Source of the DNA: Powellomyces hirtus
Taxonomy: Eukaryota; Chytridiomycota; Chytridiomycetes; Spizellomycetales; Powellomycetaceae
NCBI GenBank assembly: GCA_025526995.1
Contig: JAHLKG010000006.1
Span: 1,178,001 to 1,242,000, forward strand
Direction of reading: 5' to 3'
Length of the DNA stretch: 64,000 nucleotides
Part shown: positions 23,581 to 35,474 of the stretch, one piece after another
Position numbering within the stretch: the stretch's first letter is position 1
Layout of the letters: every line of letters begins with the position of its first letter
Program-made: the position numbers and the translations under genes
The notes under the pieces: generated by a model
What the model was told of the DNA's origin: nothing
The model's database searches: none
Seen by the model: the letters and a program-made list of their open reading frames with translations, nothing else

Positions 23581-24240
23581 GGGAAAAGGGAACGTTGCCG
23601 CTTCGCGCGTTCCGTGTTGCTGCAGGTTCGCTTGCGTCACGCGGGACCGGCTCCGCTGTTAAAGAAGGTACAAGCATACAAACGTTCCTTCCGCCGTACA
23701 TGATCCATGGCAAGTTTGTGGCATTCGATTGCTCCAATATAACTTCCAGATTCCATCAATGGAACCCCAACCTGTCAACAATTTGATAACGTCTGCCCCA
23801 TCCTTCCTCGGGAGGCAATCAACATGATTTGGTGCAACACTGGTCTCGAAAACCACGGAGTTTACTTGAAAGAGCTACCAGATTTGGCCCACCATGACGA
23901 GTTCGGTCACTTACGACTCGGACGCTTCCCGGCCAGCCGATGAGTTTGCGCGTTTCCTATTTGCAATCTCGCACTTGGCGAAATCAGTTCAGAAACGGGG
24001 TCGTGGGGGAGTGTCTCGAATCCCGCTTGGAGGGTGAGTGGGGATGCAAAGGTCCTCTTCTTTTATATCTAGCGATGGCAGGCAAAGGCAGGCAGTGCAT
24101 GATTGATGGCCGCGTGATCGATGGCAGGCTTCAAGGAACTGGCCTCAGTGCGGGGCATGGAACGCAGGCAGGGCTGGCAGCGCGTGATCGAGGATCGACG
24201 GCAAGGCGGCTTCGCTTGCCTCACGCGGGATCTTCTCTGC

Positions 24241-24350
24241 CCTTTTTTAGTCTTAGTTTTCTTTCTTCCGGACCAGTTGACGCTGGCGACGCCCCCCTTA
24301 CGTCAACGGTGCAGGGGGTGGTAAATAATGCCACCCTTTCATTCTTGTAT
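24241..24350 (-). repeat. Right arm of imperfect inverted repeat
   Basis: Partner of 23471-23580 with several small indels. No flanking target duplication or transposase could be seen. Confidence 0.6.
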
Positions 24351-26199
24351 CTATCTACGTCTGACATGGTCCGTAATCTCAGCACTCCCTTTACGTTCTG
24401 TGATGTTTACAGCTGGATCACGACGCGTTTTGGGCTCCATATTCTACTGTATTGATGGCGTCCGCCGTGGCTGGCATAGAGAAATTGTGATCTGCCCGCG
24501 TGCTCGGCGTTTTTCCTCATCGTCAGCCATATGCTGATATGGTTCCTACAACACAGGGGGTCCATTGGAATTGTGCACTACTCCTTGCCTCTTCGCATAC
24601 CCATGGAACACATTCCTCATTTGATGCGGGCGCCCATGGCACCGTAACGAATTTCAAGGATGGCCATACAATTGTACTAGTATGCATTCCCAGCCGCTCA
24701 TCAAATTCATGGGCAGGGTTCCGTTGTATGCAATGAAAGGAAGGGGGGTTGTCGCCGTCACTTGTTGTCGAAGATGTTCACACAACAAGAAAATCAAGGA
24801 CGGTTCTTGGGCGGGAGTGACTTTTTTTCACGGTCCCAAGTCTGGTCTAGCCCCCTTCTAGCTAGAATGCTGACGCTGCTCAGAGTTATGTGCCATATTA
24901 GCCATTCATGACCTGCACGAACGACCTCGTTTTCTTATTGAAAGGGTGTGATGGGTTCAGCTCCATATGTGAGCTCCACTGGAATAAATCACGACTTGAG
25001 AGAGTTTGGACACGTACAGTAGAACTGAAGGATGTGCGTTTTGGCCTATTGGACAACATTGATGCGGATGGGTGCCATTGACCCCCTTGCGAGGGTCATC
25101 ACCTTTACGATACAACGACTGCCGACATGACGACTGCAAAAAAATGGCGGGCGCGTAAGACACATTGGGAAATTGCAGCAGACCAAAAAGAAAAAAAAAA
25201 AGGCAGAGATTGTACGGGGAGATTTCGCCCAGCATACCGTTATGTGAAACAGCTCTCGGAGTTTTCATCAGGCAAAACATCATTCACATTCCGGCACTTT
25301 CGTTTCTTCAACGTCACAAAGCTTCAAAGCACACACACAAAGCAGGGTCGGGCATACCGTGTCCCCCGCCGTGCTACTGTAGCACGACAAGAGGACAAAT
25401 GACGGGGTTGTTCAACACGTCTACCCATTGTGGCGGCGTTGGGCGGCATGGCGCACGTCACAAACTGGGGCCATCGCATTACTGTTCACCGGGCCGGTTA
25501 CCCCTACCCCTCCCCCCCCCCCCCCACAACGCGCACGGCACGCGGACCGCCCGCGAAACAGCTACACTCACGACGTCCCCACACGAGCTACGCAAGTCAC
25601 ACCCACACGTCAGTGTTATCGATGCGGCCAAACTTCGAGAATGGGTTAGAAAGAAAAAGAAGCAAAACCAACAACCAACGTTGAGAACAAAAGTCCAAAA
25701 TACAAAAAAGAAGCGTGGTGCAGCGCCGGGCCCAACCCCATCTTGTCTGGATGTAGACTTACACTTTTGCAAACCCACCACGATATATCGATACTGTAAC
25801 ATTTACATTACCCCACTGAACAAAAACACAGGCTGCCATTTCTGCGGATCCGTTATCGGGGGGCACAAATGGGCTCGCCAACAAAAGTATCGATAAACAA
25901 ACAAACAAAAAAAAAGCAAAACAATATCGACAACCCGTATCGCCCACGATGGTTGCGTTGCTTCCATTTCTCTTTTTTTGTGTGTCTTTTTTCCAATAGA
26001 ATGTGGTTTTTTTTTGCACACTGCATTTTTATATTTAAATGAAAAGCTGGCTGGGCCCCACCTCACCCCTCCAATCCCTCACTTTGCCCAATCTTGACCT
26101 GCGTTTTAGCATCGTCCTCACATTTCGGGACCCCTTGACACAACACACAAGCCTTCTTCAAACCCTCAACCCCCCCCCCCCCCCCGCCCCACTCACATC

Positions 26200-26466
26200 A
26201 TGTCAGCCGAACTCACGATTTTCCTCGTCGCCTCGCTCGCCAGCTGGATCGTGCGAACACGTCCAGCAACAACAACAACAACATCCCCATCAGACAACGA
26301 CCACGACGACATTGACAACGACACCGCATTTGGGTTTGGGCTGGAACGCGACCTCGCCCGCCCCGCTTCCGCCTCCCCCGCCGCAAGCCACTCCACCACC
26401 CTCTCCATCCTGCGATCGAGAATAGAGTGGACGTGTCAGGAGGGTCCTGCGCTGCTTTGTTATTAA
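26200..26466 (+). CDS. Weak candidate, 88-residue ORF
   Basis: ATG at 26200 sits 14 bp after a C16 tract, with an AT-rich TATATTTAAA at about 26029. The peptide starts MSAELTIFLVASLASWIV, a possible membrane or signal segment, then becomes Thr/Asp-rich. No homology is recognised. A genomic A26 run begins 14 bp after the stop. It could be a chance ORF. Confidence 0.2.
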   Translation: MSAELTIFLVASLASWIVRTRPATTTTTSPSDNDHDDIDNDTAFGFGLERDLARPASASPAASHSTTLSILRSRIEWTCQEGPALLCY

Positions 26467-26480
26467 AGCGGGGGCGGCCG

Positions 26481-26506
26481 AAAAAAAAAAAAAAAAAAAA
26501 AAAAAA
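26481..26506 (+). repeat. A26 homopolymer
   Basis: Uninterrupted run of 26 A residues following GGCGGCCG. Confidence 0.85.
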
Positions 26507-27482
26507 CAACAACCCAGACTCGGCCCCACGACCTGGAACCCAACACTCCCCGCAGCGACGACGCACGCCCCGATGCCCCTGCCCCCTTGGTTTGGGACCA
26601 GACACACAAAAACACAACCCGAACCCCTCATACTTCCAACCCACCTCATTTTGGCCCCCGCTTTTTATATATGTACATACTGGCTTATTTGTGCCATCAA
26701 TGAATATCTGTATATACAATCTGACCCCGCAATTTTGGCTGTTGTGTGCTCATCCATGCGCTGTCCGCGCGATCACGTCACTGTTTGTTCCCTACCGTGA
26801 AAAGATGCATCCAAAACTCCTGAAAAAATGTATGTATGTGTGTGCCCCTCTGACAAAGGCCCGTCGTATCAAACACCGCGACATGTGGCACCAAAGTCGG
26901 CTATCATAAAAAGTTAAGCAAATGTCACTATGAGTTGCATAAATCCAATATGGCTTGGATGTATAAATACAACTGTAGATTCGGGACCGCGCAGGTTGCA
27001 ACACTGTCTCCCACTGTCCCGAGTAAAGTGTTGCGCTGCAGGGTCAGTCTGATTCCAAACGGCTTTCTGCAGGCAACCCACATCCCCCGCCTCCTCCGAC
27101 CCAGGGGTTCATACCAGTTCGGGGTCAGCCCCAAACCCAAGGGTTCCCGAATTCAACGACATTCGCTTCTCCTTCCAGTCCCAGCAACAAATCACTGGAT
27201 GGGTGTGTGAGTCTTCTTCTCTTATTGCGAAGAGATATAATAACACAGAACAGCAAAATCAATCCCATTTCCACTCCTCGACACGCATCTCAGCAGCAGC
27301 AGCAACTCCCTCGCTCAAGCATCTCCAAAATCCCAACCAACCGCGCGTGGCCAAAAAGATGAGCTAGAGCCCGCAACGTTCATGGAAAAATAAAAAAAGT
27401 AAATGTATTGGTGTGTGAGGGTTTGAAGAACGGACGAAAAAAAAAGAAAAAGAAACTCGTCTTTCTTTTCGTATTTTTCGTT

Positions 27483-28230
27483 TCAAACGGCAGTGCTGTT
27501 GTTCCTCTTGAGGAGCGCGGCGGGGATAGACGTCAGAGCATCAAAGTTCTGTTTCGTCTCGATTTCGTTCTCGACCTGGGTAATCAGGGGGCTGAGGTAG
27601 GCAACGTCCTGTCGAAAATAAAAAAAAAAATACACAGAACATTAGTTTTGGTAAGAATAGATAAGATACAACGCTGCCGTCGGTGGGGGGGGGGGGGGGG
27701 GGACTGCAACCGTAGCCCGCATGGCGCTCTCTCCGACAATCTCCGCGTGGGGGGACGGGTCGGTCAGCTTACTTCCGAAGGCTTGGTCCATTCCGCAGCG
27801 TCCAGCTCTATCTGTTGACCTCCCAGGTTGATTGCTCGCCTGTGACGGAAGACACGGTCTACACCAAAAAAAGTAAAAAAGAAGCGTCCAAATGTCAAAA
27901 AAAAACCACCCCTCGAAGCCCCTTTCGCTTCCCGCATACAATTCCTATACCGTAGTGTTCCTTGGGCGGAAGACGCTTGAGCGCAGCCTGGACCAATTCG
28001 CCTTCGTCAGGGATGAGGTCGTCGTAACGGAGCCCTGATAAATAATACAGTAAAAAAAAAAAAAAATCATCTCATTAAGCCAACTGTGTGTTTCCCCGCT
28101 GCGGAGACAGCCGTGTGGAACACGCACCCTTCTTTCGGTATCCCATCAGGTTGTGGTGCATTTCCGAAAGGTTCTTGATAGCCTCTGAGTTGCGGAGGCT
28201 CCTGAGGGAGTGGAGGAGTGCTGCAACCAT
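27483..28230 (-). CDS. QCR7: Cytochrome bc1 complex subunit 7
   Basis: Four exons, 28230-28128, 28034-27951, 27858-27773 and 27608-27483, 132 residues. Qcr7 is a small matrix-side subunit of ubiquinol-cytochrome c reductase that contacts cytochrome b and is needed early in assembly. The chain runs LMGYRKKG-LRYDDLIPDE, LVQAALKRLPPKEHY-D, RVFRHRRAINLGGQQIEL, AAEWTKPSE-DVAYLSPLI and ends RNNSTAV (hyphens mark splice sites). The YDDL, ALKRLP and R-AYRIRRA-like motifs are family hallmarks and length is as expected. All four borders keep frame. The third intron (27772-27609, 164 nt) contains an 18-nt C-run on the coding strand at 27702-27685, which is unusual inside an intron. Confidence 0.9.
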
Positions 28231-28782
28231 TGCTTTTCGGTCGTCGTGGTGTGTCGCCCGTGTGTGTATGTGTGGGGGTATGAGATGTCGGGGGCTAATG
28301 TTCCGTTTCTCGTACGTTTTGGCCGGAATGGGTCATGGTCGAGAATTGGAATTGATGCGGCTGGCTGGTTTTGGCTATCTGGATCGATCCAGTACCGCTA
28401 GGACTAATACCGCGTTCCTTAGTTGCATAGAATACAAGGCTAGAGGGTCCGCTGACATTTGACCGGGCAGTGTAATGTTTAGAATATGTAGTAACAAATA
28501 AGCTGAAAGTGTCTTTGTGGTGTATTTAGACATTTCAAAAAATCCATGCTCTCTGTGTCTCATCGTCAAACAATATATCGATAGCTGTCTTCGTGCTGTC
28601 GATAATTCCCGCCGTGTGGGCCCCCCTTCCAGAACGGGAATGAAATGCAAAACTCTACAATGTATTTGATGCTCAATAAAAAAATGCACAAGTAAACCGC
28701 CTTCTACCCGTCTCCATCTCTTCACAATTGTGTCTTTGACACACACACATCCACACAGATCATCATGGCTCGTCGCGGACAA
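28231..28782. other. Intergenic stretch, no gene seen
   Basis: QCR7 upstream region and 3' flank of the L1-domain gene. No supported ORF. Confidence 0.4.
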
Positions 28783-30827
28783 CTACTTCTTAGCGGGTGT
28801 GCGGGGCGACTTCCTTGTAGTCGGGGTCTTTTTGCCCGCAGGTGTGGTGACCTTCTTGACGGGAGTGGTGGTGGTGGTGGTGGTGGCGGTCTTCTTGATG
28901 GCGGGTGAGCTCTTCACGGCAAGGGGGTCCTTGGTCGCCAGAGTCTTCTTGGCGGAGGCAGCGGGGTTCTTGGTCGCTGGGGTTTTCTTAGGTGTGAGGT
29001 TCGACTCCTTTTTGATTGGGGTCTTGACTTCGGCAGCAGGGGGGGATTCCGTTGCTGCGGTGGGGGTCACCTTCTTAACGGGAGTCTCGGGAGTTGCCGC
29101 GGGGGATTCCGTGGAAGTGCCAGAGGCGGCGGCGGCGGAAGCCTTGAGGGCTGCTGCTTTCTCACGGATAGGAACCTTTCTGCCTGACGCTGGAGTGTTC
29201 TTGGCGGCCTTGGCGGTGATGGCTTTCTTCGCGGGTGTCGCAGTTGCTTCGCCGACCGGTTCCGCTACCTCCACTCCCTCCATCACAACCGTAGTGGTGG
29301 TGGTCGTCACCGCCGTCTTCCCCTTCTTGGCGTTCAATTTCGTAACCACCTCCTTCACCATCTTGGTCACTTTCGTTTCCTCCACAGCCATCTTGTCGTA
29401 GCCCTCCTTGTCGTCTTCCCTATCCGTCATTTCCACGTCGGCTGGTTTTTGGGCGGGTTGGTCGGGCAACGAAACGTACACGGGCAGAGCGGCGGATTTG
29501 CTGGTTTTGAGAGCAATCGAGAGGATGTTGTTCCATTTTTTCGGCAGTTTGTCGACAATCGCCGGAGCCGCCATCATGATGTTCTCGACAACCTGTTCAG
29601 GGGTGAATGTGGTGGATGCTACTCTTACAGCACTAGCGAAAAGATGGAAAAAAGCATCAGTTTCAGACGACCGTGGTCTCGGCGGGTAGATACCCAACAA
29701 TGTACGCGTGGTAACGAAAGAAGGAAAAGGAAACCTACTTGCAAGTCCCCAAGTTCCTCCGCAAAAACGTGCTCTGCAACACTTTGGCAAACTCGTTCTT
29801 CAAATCCTTCTTGGTCATGTTGACGGGTGCGGGCAGCATCTTCTTGCTGAACATCTTCTTGCCAATGGCTTTGGGCAGCAGCGGCAAGATGCGCTCGTCA
29901 GCAATGAAGAGGTCAAACGAGTCCGCGAGCTGGCGTTTCGCTTCATACGACTTGAATTTGGATCGCAGGCCGGCCATGCTAAGCACCTATGCATGATGAC
30001 ACACGAGAGAACCCGCATTGATGATCAGTACTGTTGGCCCCCCAAGGATGCAAAGGCTTGCATTTTGGGGCATGAGAGGGGACGGTTTACCTTGGTGAGT
30101 CCCGTGACGCCCTTTTCCTCAAGAAGATTCTTGAATTCATCCTTGGGATCCTTTGTTATCAGACAGATATCGGCTTTGGTCCAAAGCGGGTGGGCGAGGA
30201 GACTACAGCAAGATGGAAAGAATGGAGATCCGTTGTTTAGCATGCATGGCCTGTGAACTACGTCTCAGTTCCAGCTCCCTTTGCAAGACTATACTGGGAA
30301 TGCGCAAAGTGCCGACGACAATCGCACGGCTGAATCGGCTCAGGGACACGAGTAATAGATCGTGGCCCGCCACATCGAAATCGGCACCCTTAGACTGGCG
30401 CTTGACGCATCTGCTCTTCCCCCTCCCATCCCTCGCCTACCCCATGACCCACCCCATCGCCGACGCCCACCCGTTCAATCCCCGCCCCCTCCATACACCC
30501 TCCCAACTCACATTCTCTGCGGGTTGACTTGCAATTTCTCAGGCATAAGTTTGGTCGTGACAATCAAATCAAAGTTCTCCACATTCTCCTCGTCCAGAAG
30601 TGAGTCCTTTTTGGCTGCAGCCTGTTTGGCGTTCCAGGCCAGGAGGGCAGCCACGGCTTTTTCCACCTACACACAAATACCCAAGAAAAAAAAAAAAAAA
30701 AAGAGGAAAAGAGGCATAAACATTCGGGCCGCCCACGCGCACATTCCTCGCCCCGCATGTTGAGGAAGTGACAATAGCGAAGTGGGAGGGGACGTTTACG
30801 TACCTGTGTCTGATCCAGCTGTGCCAT
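28783..30827 (-). CDS. Ribosomal L1-domain ribosome-biogenesis protein (RSL1D1/Utp30/Cic1-like)
   Basis: Five exons, 30827-30804, 30666-30512, 30202-30091, 29986-29739 and 29632-28783, 462 residues. The first exon encodes only MAQLDQTQ. Residues up to about 240 form the L1 fold: VEKAVAALLAWNAK, LIVTTKLMPEK, ILLAHPLWTKADICLITKD, GLTK-VLSMAGLRSKFK, KRQLADSFDLFIADERI, LLPKAIGKKMF, then GTC-NAVRVASTTFTPEQV and VVENIMMAAPAIV. This is the RSL1D1/Utp30/Cic1 type, which acts in nucleolar pre-rRNA processing, not the structural uL1 protein. The C-terminal 220 residues are a Lys/Ala/Pro/Thr-rich tail with repeated TPVKK, TPAK and ATK motifs resembling a histone H1 tail, suited to binding RNA or DNA. 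It ends KSPRTPAKK. Confidence 0.85.
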
Positions 30828-31324
30828 ACTTGTATGTATGCAGGGGTGTAATGTGTGTGAGGAAGTGGAAATGGACGTATGGGACGCTTGGCAAGCGAAA
30901 TCCAAAAAACGCAAACACGAAAAAGAATTCACCCCCTTTCGCCCCGCTTGGAATGCGCAGCAATGAGACACGTGACCTGCACATCACTTCTGCTCTAATC
31001 TTCAGGCAAGTGTCACAGTTGCTTCCGAAGCCATTATTGGCCTTCAATGAAAAATGAATAACAAGAAGACAATTACACTAGCTCCCGAACCCGGGTGAGC
31101 TTGGGAGCGGTGCGGGCAGTCATTGTCGGAGTATCGGAAAGCTGGAACAGTACATCCGCAAAGTGGACGAAAGACATCCGCTCACCAAGTCTTGTCCACT
31201 CATAGCCATGTTACGCTCCATGGCATTACCGTTATATGCCTTCTATTCCACGCCAATCGCTACAGAATAAAGATATTCATATGTCCCTACAATCCTACAT
31301 GCGGGATTTGGGGGGTACAGTCAT
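30828..31324. other. Intergenic stretch, no gene seen
   Basis: Between the L1-domain gene start and the MTP18 stop. No supported ORF or RNA gene. Confidence 0.4.
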
Positions 31325-32129
31325 TTAATGGGTCTTCTCCTTGTTCTTATGCTGGTTCTCCATCGGCCAGACCGTGTCAAAGGTCTTGGCGATGATGTGT
31401 TCGAGCGGGTGATCGAACATGATGGGGAGGAAGGGTACGACGAGCAGACCGGCGACGGTGGGTGTCCATCTGACGACTGGGGTTTTCGGTTTGCTGGCAA
31501 AACGAGAAACACTGGGACGTTAATAACCCGCCCGGCCCTTCACACCCCACTGCCCCCCTCTCTATTTTCGAGTCGTTGCCCCCACTCACTTCTTCAATGC
31601 CTTTCCCGTCAAATCCACAACGGTATGTATCGTAAGAGCCGGGAACAGCAGGGACGCAAGACCTTGGAAGAGTCCCCGTTCAGCAACGACTCTGGTTGTT
31701 TCCAGAGCGTCGGCGCCACGTTGGCGGGCTTTGTAGCCTTCAAAGGCAACGTCGAAACCAACGTAGGCAAACGAGATGCCGTAGGCGGCCGTGACCAGGT
31801 TTCTGTTGACGACGGGGCGGAACGCTTCACCTAAAGACCGGCAATTCAGTCATTCAGCCCTTCGATTCTCTTCCCCTGAATGAAGTGGGCTACGAGATTG
31901 CTTTTTTCTCAAACTCACCGACATCCGACGTATAAGCGAGGTACCTCGACCCTGTGATGGCCAGAGTTCTGAACCGTGCCGCATAACCGAGGAATCGCAG
32001 TGGGGTGTCGGTAGTTTCGGCTTCCTGGGGGTGCTCGTAGAGAGTGACGGGAGAGGCCTGGGCTGGGGGGTAGGCCGCGACGTCCTCCTTGACTTCTTGG
32101 ACAATGGTTTGCGTTGTAGATTGTGTCAT
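31325..32129 (-). CDS. MTP18: Mitochondrial fission process protein MTP18/MTFP1
   Basis: Three exons, 32129-31919, 31830-31590 and 31493-31325, 206 residues from the ATG at 32129; an in-frame ATG at 32195 would add 22 residues. MTP18 is an inner-membrane protein affecting mitochondrial division. Conserved parts: LRFLGYAARFRTLA, RYLAYTSDVGEAFRP (across the first intron), VTAAYGISFAYVGFDVAFEGY, RGLFQGLASLLFPALTIHTVV, and PVVRWTPTVAGLLVVPFLPI followed by MFDHPLEHIIAK. Three hydrophobic segments agree with the family. The second intron splits a codon giving LKNKPKTP. Confidence 0.9.
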
Positions 32130-32684
32130 TATGTCGGAGATCTCGTTCAACGGCGAGAAAGCTGTGATATGAGGAAGATGATACCGGAGGGCCATGACTC
32201 ATTATCATTGCGTAATGGAGCATTTTTATCGAATTGAGGAGCGCCACGCCACGCGTTACCATCGGCTCAGAAGCACGGGCGCGCAGGCCATTATTCTCCT
32301 CGACTACCATCAATTGTTCAAGAATACAAATGGAGAGTGGGGAAGGGTCAGAAGTTGTCCAGAAGTGGAGGAAGAGGGGAGGGGGGAAGGGAAAGAGAGT
32401 GTAAGTACAAGGGGGACTAAATGTACAAGTGGGAGGGTGGGGTGTTGGGGGTTGCGCCGAGTGAGCGCACTATATAAACGAGGGTGATGTGCGTGACCTT
32501 CTACAATACAAGGGGGAGCGTTTAAAAGTAAAATCGAGTGTGAGGGATAACGGGTCGAAAAGTAGGTGGTACGACCAACTAGGTTAAAGATAGGGTGGGA
32601 GTTAGATATCGCGGCGGCACCGGCTGATCGAACAGAGTGTCCCTTGAACCGCGGTGAATCAGTAGCAATGTGGCAAACGATTGT
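32130..32684. other. Intergenic stretch with TATATAAA
   Basis: Upstream region of MTP18. A CTATATAAACG stretch near 32468-32478 reads as a TATA box on the plus strand and as TTTATATAG on the minus strand, so it could serve MTP18. No other gene. Confidence 0.35.
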
Positions 32685-33857
32685 CTAAGCTTCCTGCAAA
32701 CAGGCAACGGGCAGGAGTCCTTGTTGTCCGGTCGATTCGTTGGTACCCTTGGCCCATCCTAAAGACGACACATTTCATTAGCATGATAAACCACAAAGTT
32801 AAAGGGCATTGTTTCCAAAAGCTCGTTGTTCATCACAGTCATACCATCGTTGAACAAAAGGTCCATGCGAATGCGGTCGCCAACCTTCAGCTGGACTTCA
32901 TCCTCAGCCGCGGGCTGGTATTCGTGACGGACGACTAAGAAAAAGTCCGGGGAAATGTGAGCAATTAGATCAAAGTGACGCACAATAGCAGTGTCCACAT
33001 ATGGGGACCAGCCGCTGTCGTGGTTGACTACAAACCATATTTCTTCTCAAGCACCGAGGCAACGCTGAGACCAGCGGCCGTCAATCCCGCCGAAGAAGAG
33101 GAGGATCCGCCCGGAATCGTGGCCATGCCTTCTTCCTGAGCCTTTCCAGAAGAGATAAACGCGGGAGCCGGGGGCATGGGAGTGTCGGGGTGACGAGCAT
33201 TGCTGTTGCGACGACGCCAAAAGAAAAAGAGCCCTGCCAGGAGAGCCAAGACGGCCAGCGCGCCGACAATACCTCCAGCGATGGCGCCGGCGTTGCTCTT
33301 GCTTCCACCTGAAGCCGAATCTGGGCTGCTGGCGGGGTCGGAAGACGACGGGGCGGGGGTTGGCGAGCCCCGCGGGACGGAAGGGGTTGAGGGGGTGGTT
33401 GGGGGGGTGGGAGAGGGTTGTCCTGCAGAAGTTTGAGCTGGGGTGTTGGTCGTGGCCGGGGGGCGTGGGGTAGGAGATGGTGAGGGATTAGCAGCCCCAC
33501 CTGGTCCGACTTGGGTGTTGTTGGAGCACTGGGAGGCAAACGCTGGGTTTGACAGACATTGTGTCACGCAGTCATTCTGAACGACCCAGCGTCCTAGAGG
33601 AAAGCAATTCGACGAGGGAATTGTCAGCAGAGTTGCATTTCGTAGCATGTCTTGCCTCGTAAGCTCAGAAGCGGAAGCAGGGCAAACTTTTCCCCCCTGA
33701 GAAAGATAGACCTACCGTTTTCACACGAGAGGAACTGGGTTCCCTGGCAGGCAAAGTTGTCGCCGGTTCCACAGACGCCACCGAGACTTTGAGCCGAGAC
33801 GGAAGCGGAAAGAAGGACGACTGCGGACGAAAGCACGAGTGACCGTAGGGAGGGCAT
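32685..33857 (-). CDS. Single-pass membrane protein with cytoplasmic SH3 domain
   Basis: Four exons, 33857-33716, 33593-33036, 32934-32845 and 32758-32685, 287 residues. Order: signal peptide (to about residue 22), small extracellular Cys-rich module with six to eight cysteines (GGVCGTGDNFACQG, FLSCENG, NDCVTQCLSNP, FASQC), a Pro/Thr/Ser-rich stalk, one membrane segment (AGAIAGGIVGALAVLALLAG, then FFFWRRR), a cytoplasmic linker, and a C-terminal SH3 domain assembled over three exons: KKY-VVRHEYQP, DEVQLKVGDRI, FNDG-WAKGTN and QQGLLPVACL. This is the common fungal layout for a wall-sensing or polarity-linked surface protein, like Sho1 in logic but with one membrane pass. The second donor is GTTTGT, chosen because it alone keeps the SH3 frame. 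Confidence 0.85.
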
Positions 33858-35342
33858 TATTCTTGGTGGTGGTTGTGATTATGTGCAAGTGAGGTCTATG
33901 TGCAATGGGAAGTGTATTGTACTGTGCTGAGCGGCGATGCTGAGCGAGTGAGTGAGCAGTGATGCTATGGGTGTTGGTAGGGGAGAGGGTGTAGTAGTCT
34001 AGATATGTGTGTAGTGTGTAGTGTGTATGGGTAGTCTAGATATGAGAGTCAGTGCAAAACACGAGAAAGAAAGAAGGAAAGAAGGAGGCGGCCATCCCAT
34101 TCCCAATCTAGACGATATGGTTGAGAGAGAGAACGAGGGAGGGAGGAGGGCGCGTTTGGGTTGGTTGGTTGGTTGCATGGATGGATGGCGGTTGATGCTG
34201 GATGTAGGATGGATGGAGGGATGGATTTGGGATGGCGTCGTCTTCTGCGTAACTGAAACTTAACGCGTGAGTGAGTGCCAGTCTCAGTCAGTCAGTCAGT
34301 CAAAGAAAGCCACCGCCCGCCGCGTTCTCGATCCCAGATTCAGCACACAGCTGCCTTTCTCCTCGATATCCCAATGTTAGGCACCTCTAGATCCGTGCAT
34401 GATAGATCTGAGCTGACTGTCTCACGTGATTCTGCCCTCATACTACATCCATCCATCCATGTGTGTTTTGGACGGCCGGCACCCACCTTCCCTTCCTGAT
34501 GTACGATTGAACGAACGAATGGCCTTGTTGGATTAATGGGGAAGTGCCCTGCTGACCTGCTAAACAAAACAAAACAAACTCGCACGCGTTCTCCTGACTT
34601 TGGCGAGAAACAACAACGTATCTACTGTATCGATACCTCTCGCAGGCCGCCCGCTCTTCCTCCGTCGTCGTCTCAACTGACTGCAAAAAAGAGAGAAAAA
34701 AGAAAAAGAGGACCACGAGGAAAGCCCCCTCTCACCAGAGACCTTCCGTATGCCTTGACCATGTGACCCCCAATCATCGATACCCACATATCCATATCTC
34801 TCTCCTTATATCTATACCGCAACACCCCCGTTCTTCCCCCAACGTCTGATGACACGTTTGTTGGCCATACCTCTTCCACAAGGGCGAAATAACAGTACCA
34901 TCATCATCACCACCACCATCATCGTCCTCCCGTCTGATTGATACACCTCAACTCAAGGAGGCAACCCCCATTCGAAGGCTTACCGTCGGATTGATTTGAC
35001 TTCTCCCATTTGATTGACTCACAAAGAGCCACACAAACTAGAATCCAACCCCCTTCTATTTATATCTTTTTTCTTGGCTCGGGTTCCGTCTTCCCACGTC
35101 TTACACCCGCACATTCTTTTCACGCCATTCTCTTCCGCCACGCAGTTTCGTCCACACCCCCGCCCCGGCCCCTCGCCCCCCTCCATCTCCGCTCCGCTCG
35201 ACAATGGCGTTGCTCTGAGATTCCTTTTTACCCCCCCCCCCCCCCCTATTGACGATTTTCTACTCCCTTTCTCTCTTGCGCTTCTCCCGCTTCAAAGTGG
35301 TCTCACGCTCACTTCCTTCACTATACGAACTTTCCAAAAACC
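33858..35342. other. Intergenic stretch with simple repeats
   Basis: Contains GTAGTGTGTA-type repeats near 34000, GGTTGGTTGG and GGATGGATGG runs at 34160-34230, a CAGTCAGTCAGTC run near 34284, CAT/CAC runs near 34900 and a C16 tract at 35231-35246. No supported ORF until 35343. Confidence 0.5.
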
Positions 35343-35442
35343 ATGGCTGCCACCGCCGTCTCCTCCGTCTTCAGCAACGACCACCACGCTCGCCACACGC
35401 AACCGTTTGCCAACAGTAGACCCATCACCCCGCTGCCTTACA

Positions 35443-35474
<32 letters not shown>

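Larger units (their letters stand above)
23316..27482. other. Gene-poor stretch, no confident gene
   Basis: 4.2 kb without a recognisable protein. It contains an inverted repeat (23471-23580 and 24241-24350), several C- and A-homopolymers (25512-25525, 26170-26185, 26481-26506) and one weak 88-residue ORF at 26200. Short open frames elsewhere show neither family motifs nor splice logic. Confidence 0.5.

Noticed and set aside
26481..26506. A26 run as the tail of a processed retrocopy
   Set aside because: The sequence before it contains no recognisable gene and no target duplication is visible; many homopolymers occur in the intergenic DNA here.
28783..29790. L1-domain gene as structural ribosomal protein uL1/L10a
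   Set aside because: uL1 is about 217 residues without a long basic tail; the motifs and the H1-like tail fit the RSL1D1/Utp30/Cic1 biogenesis group.
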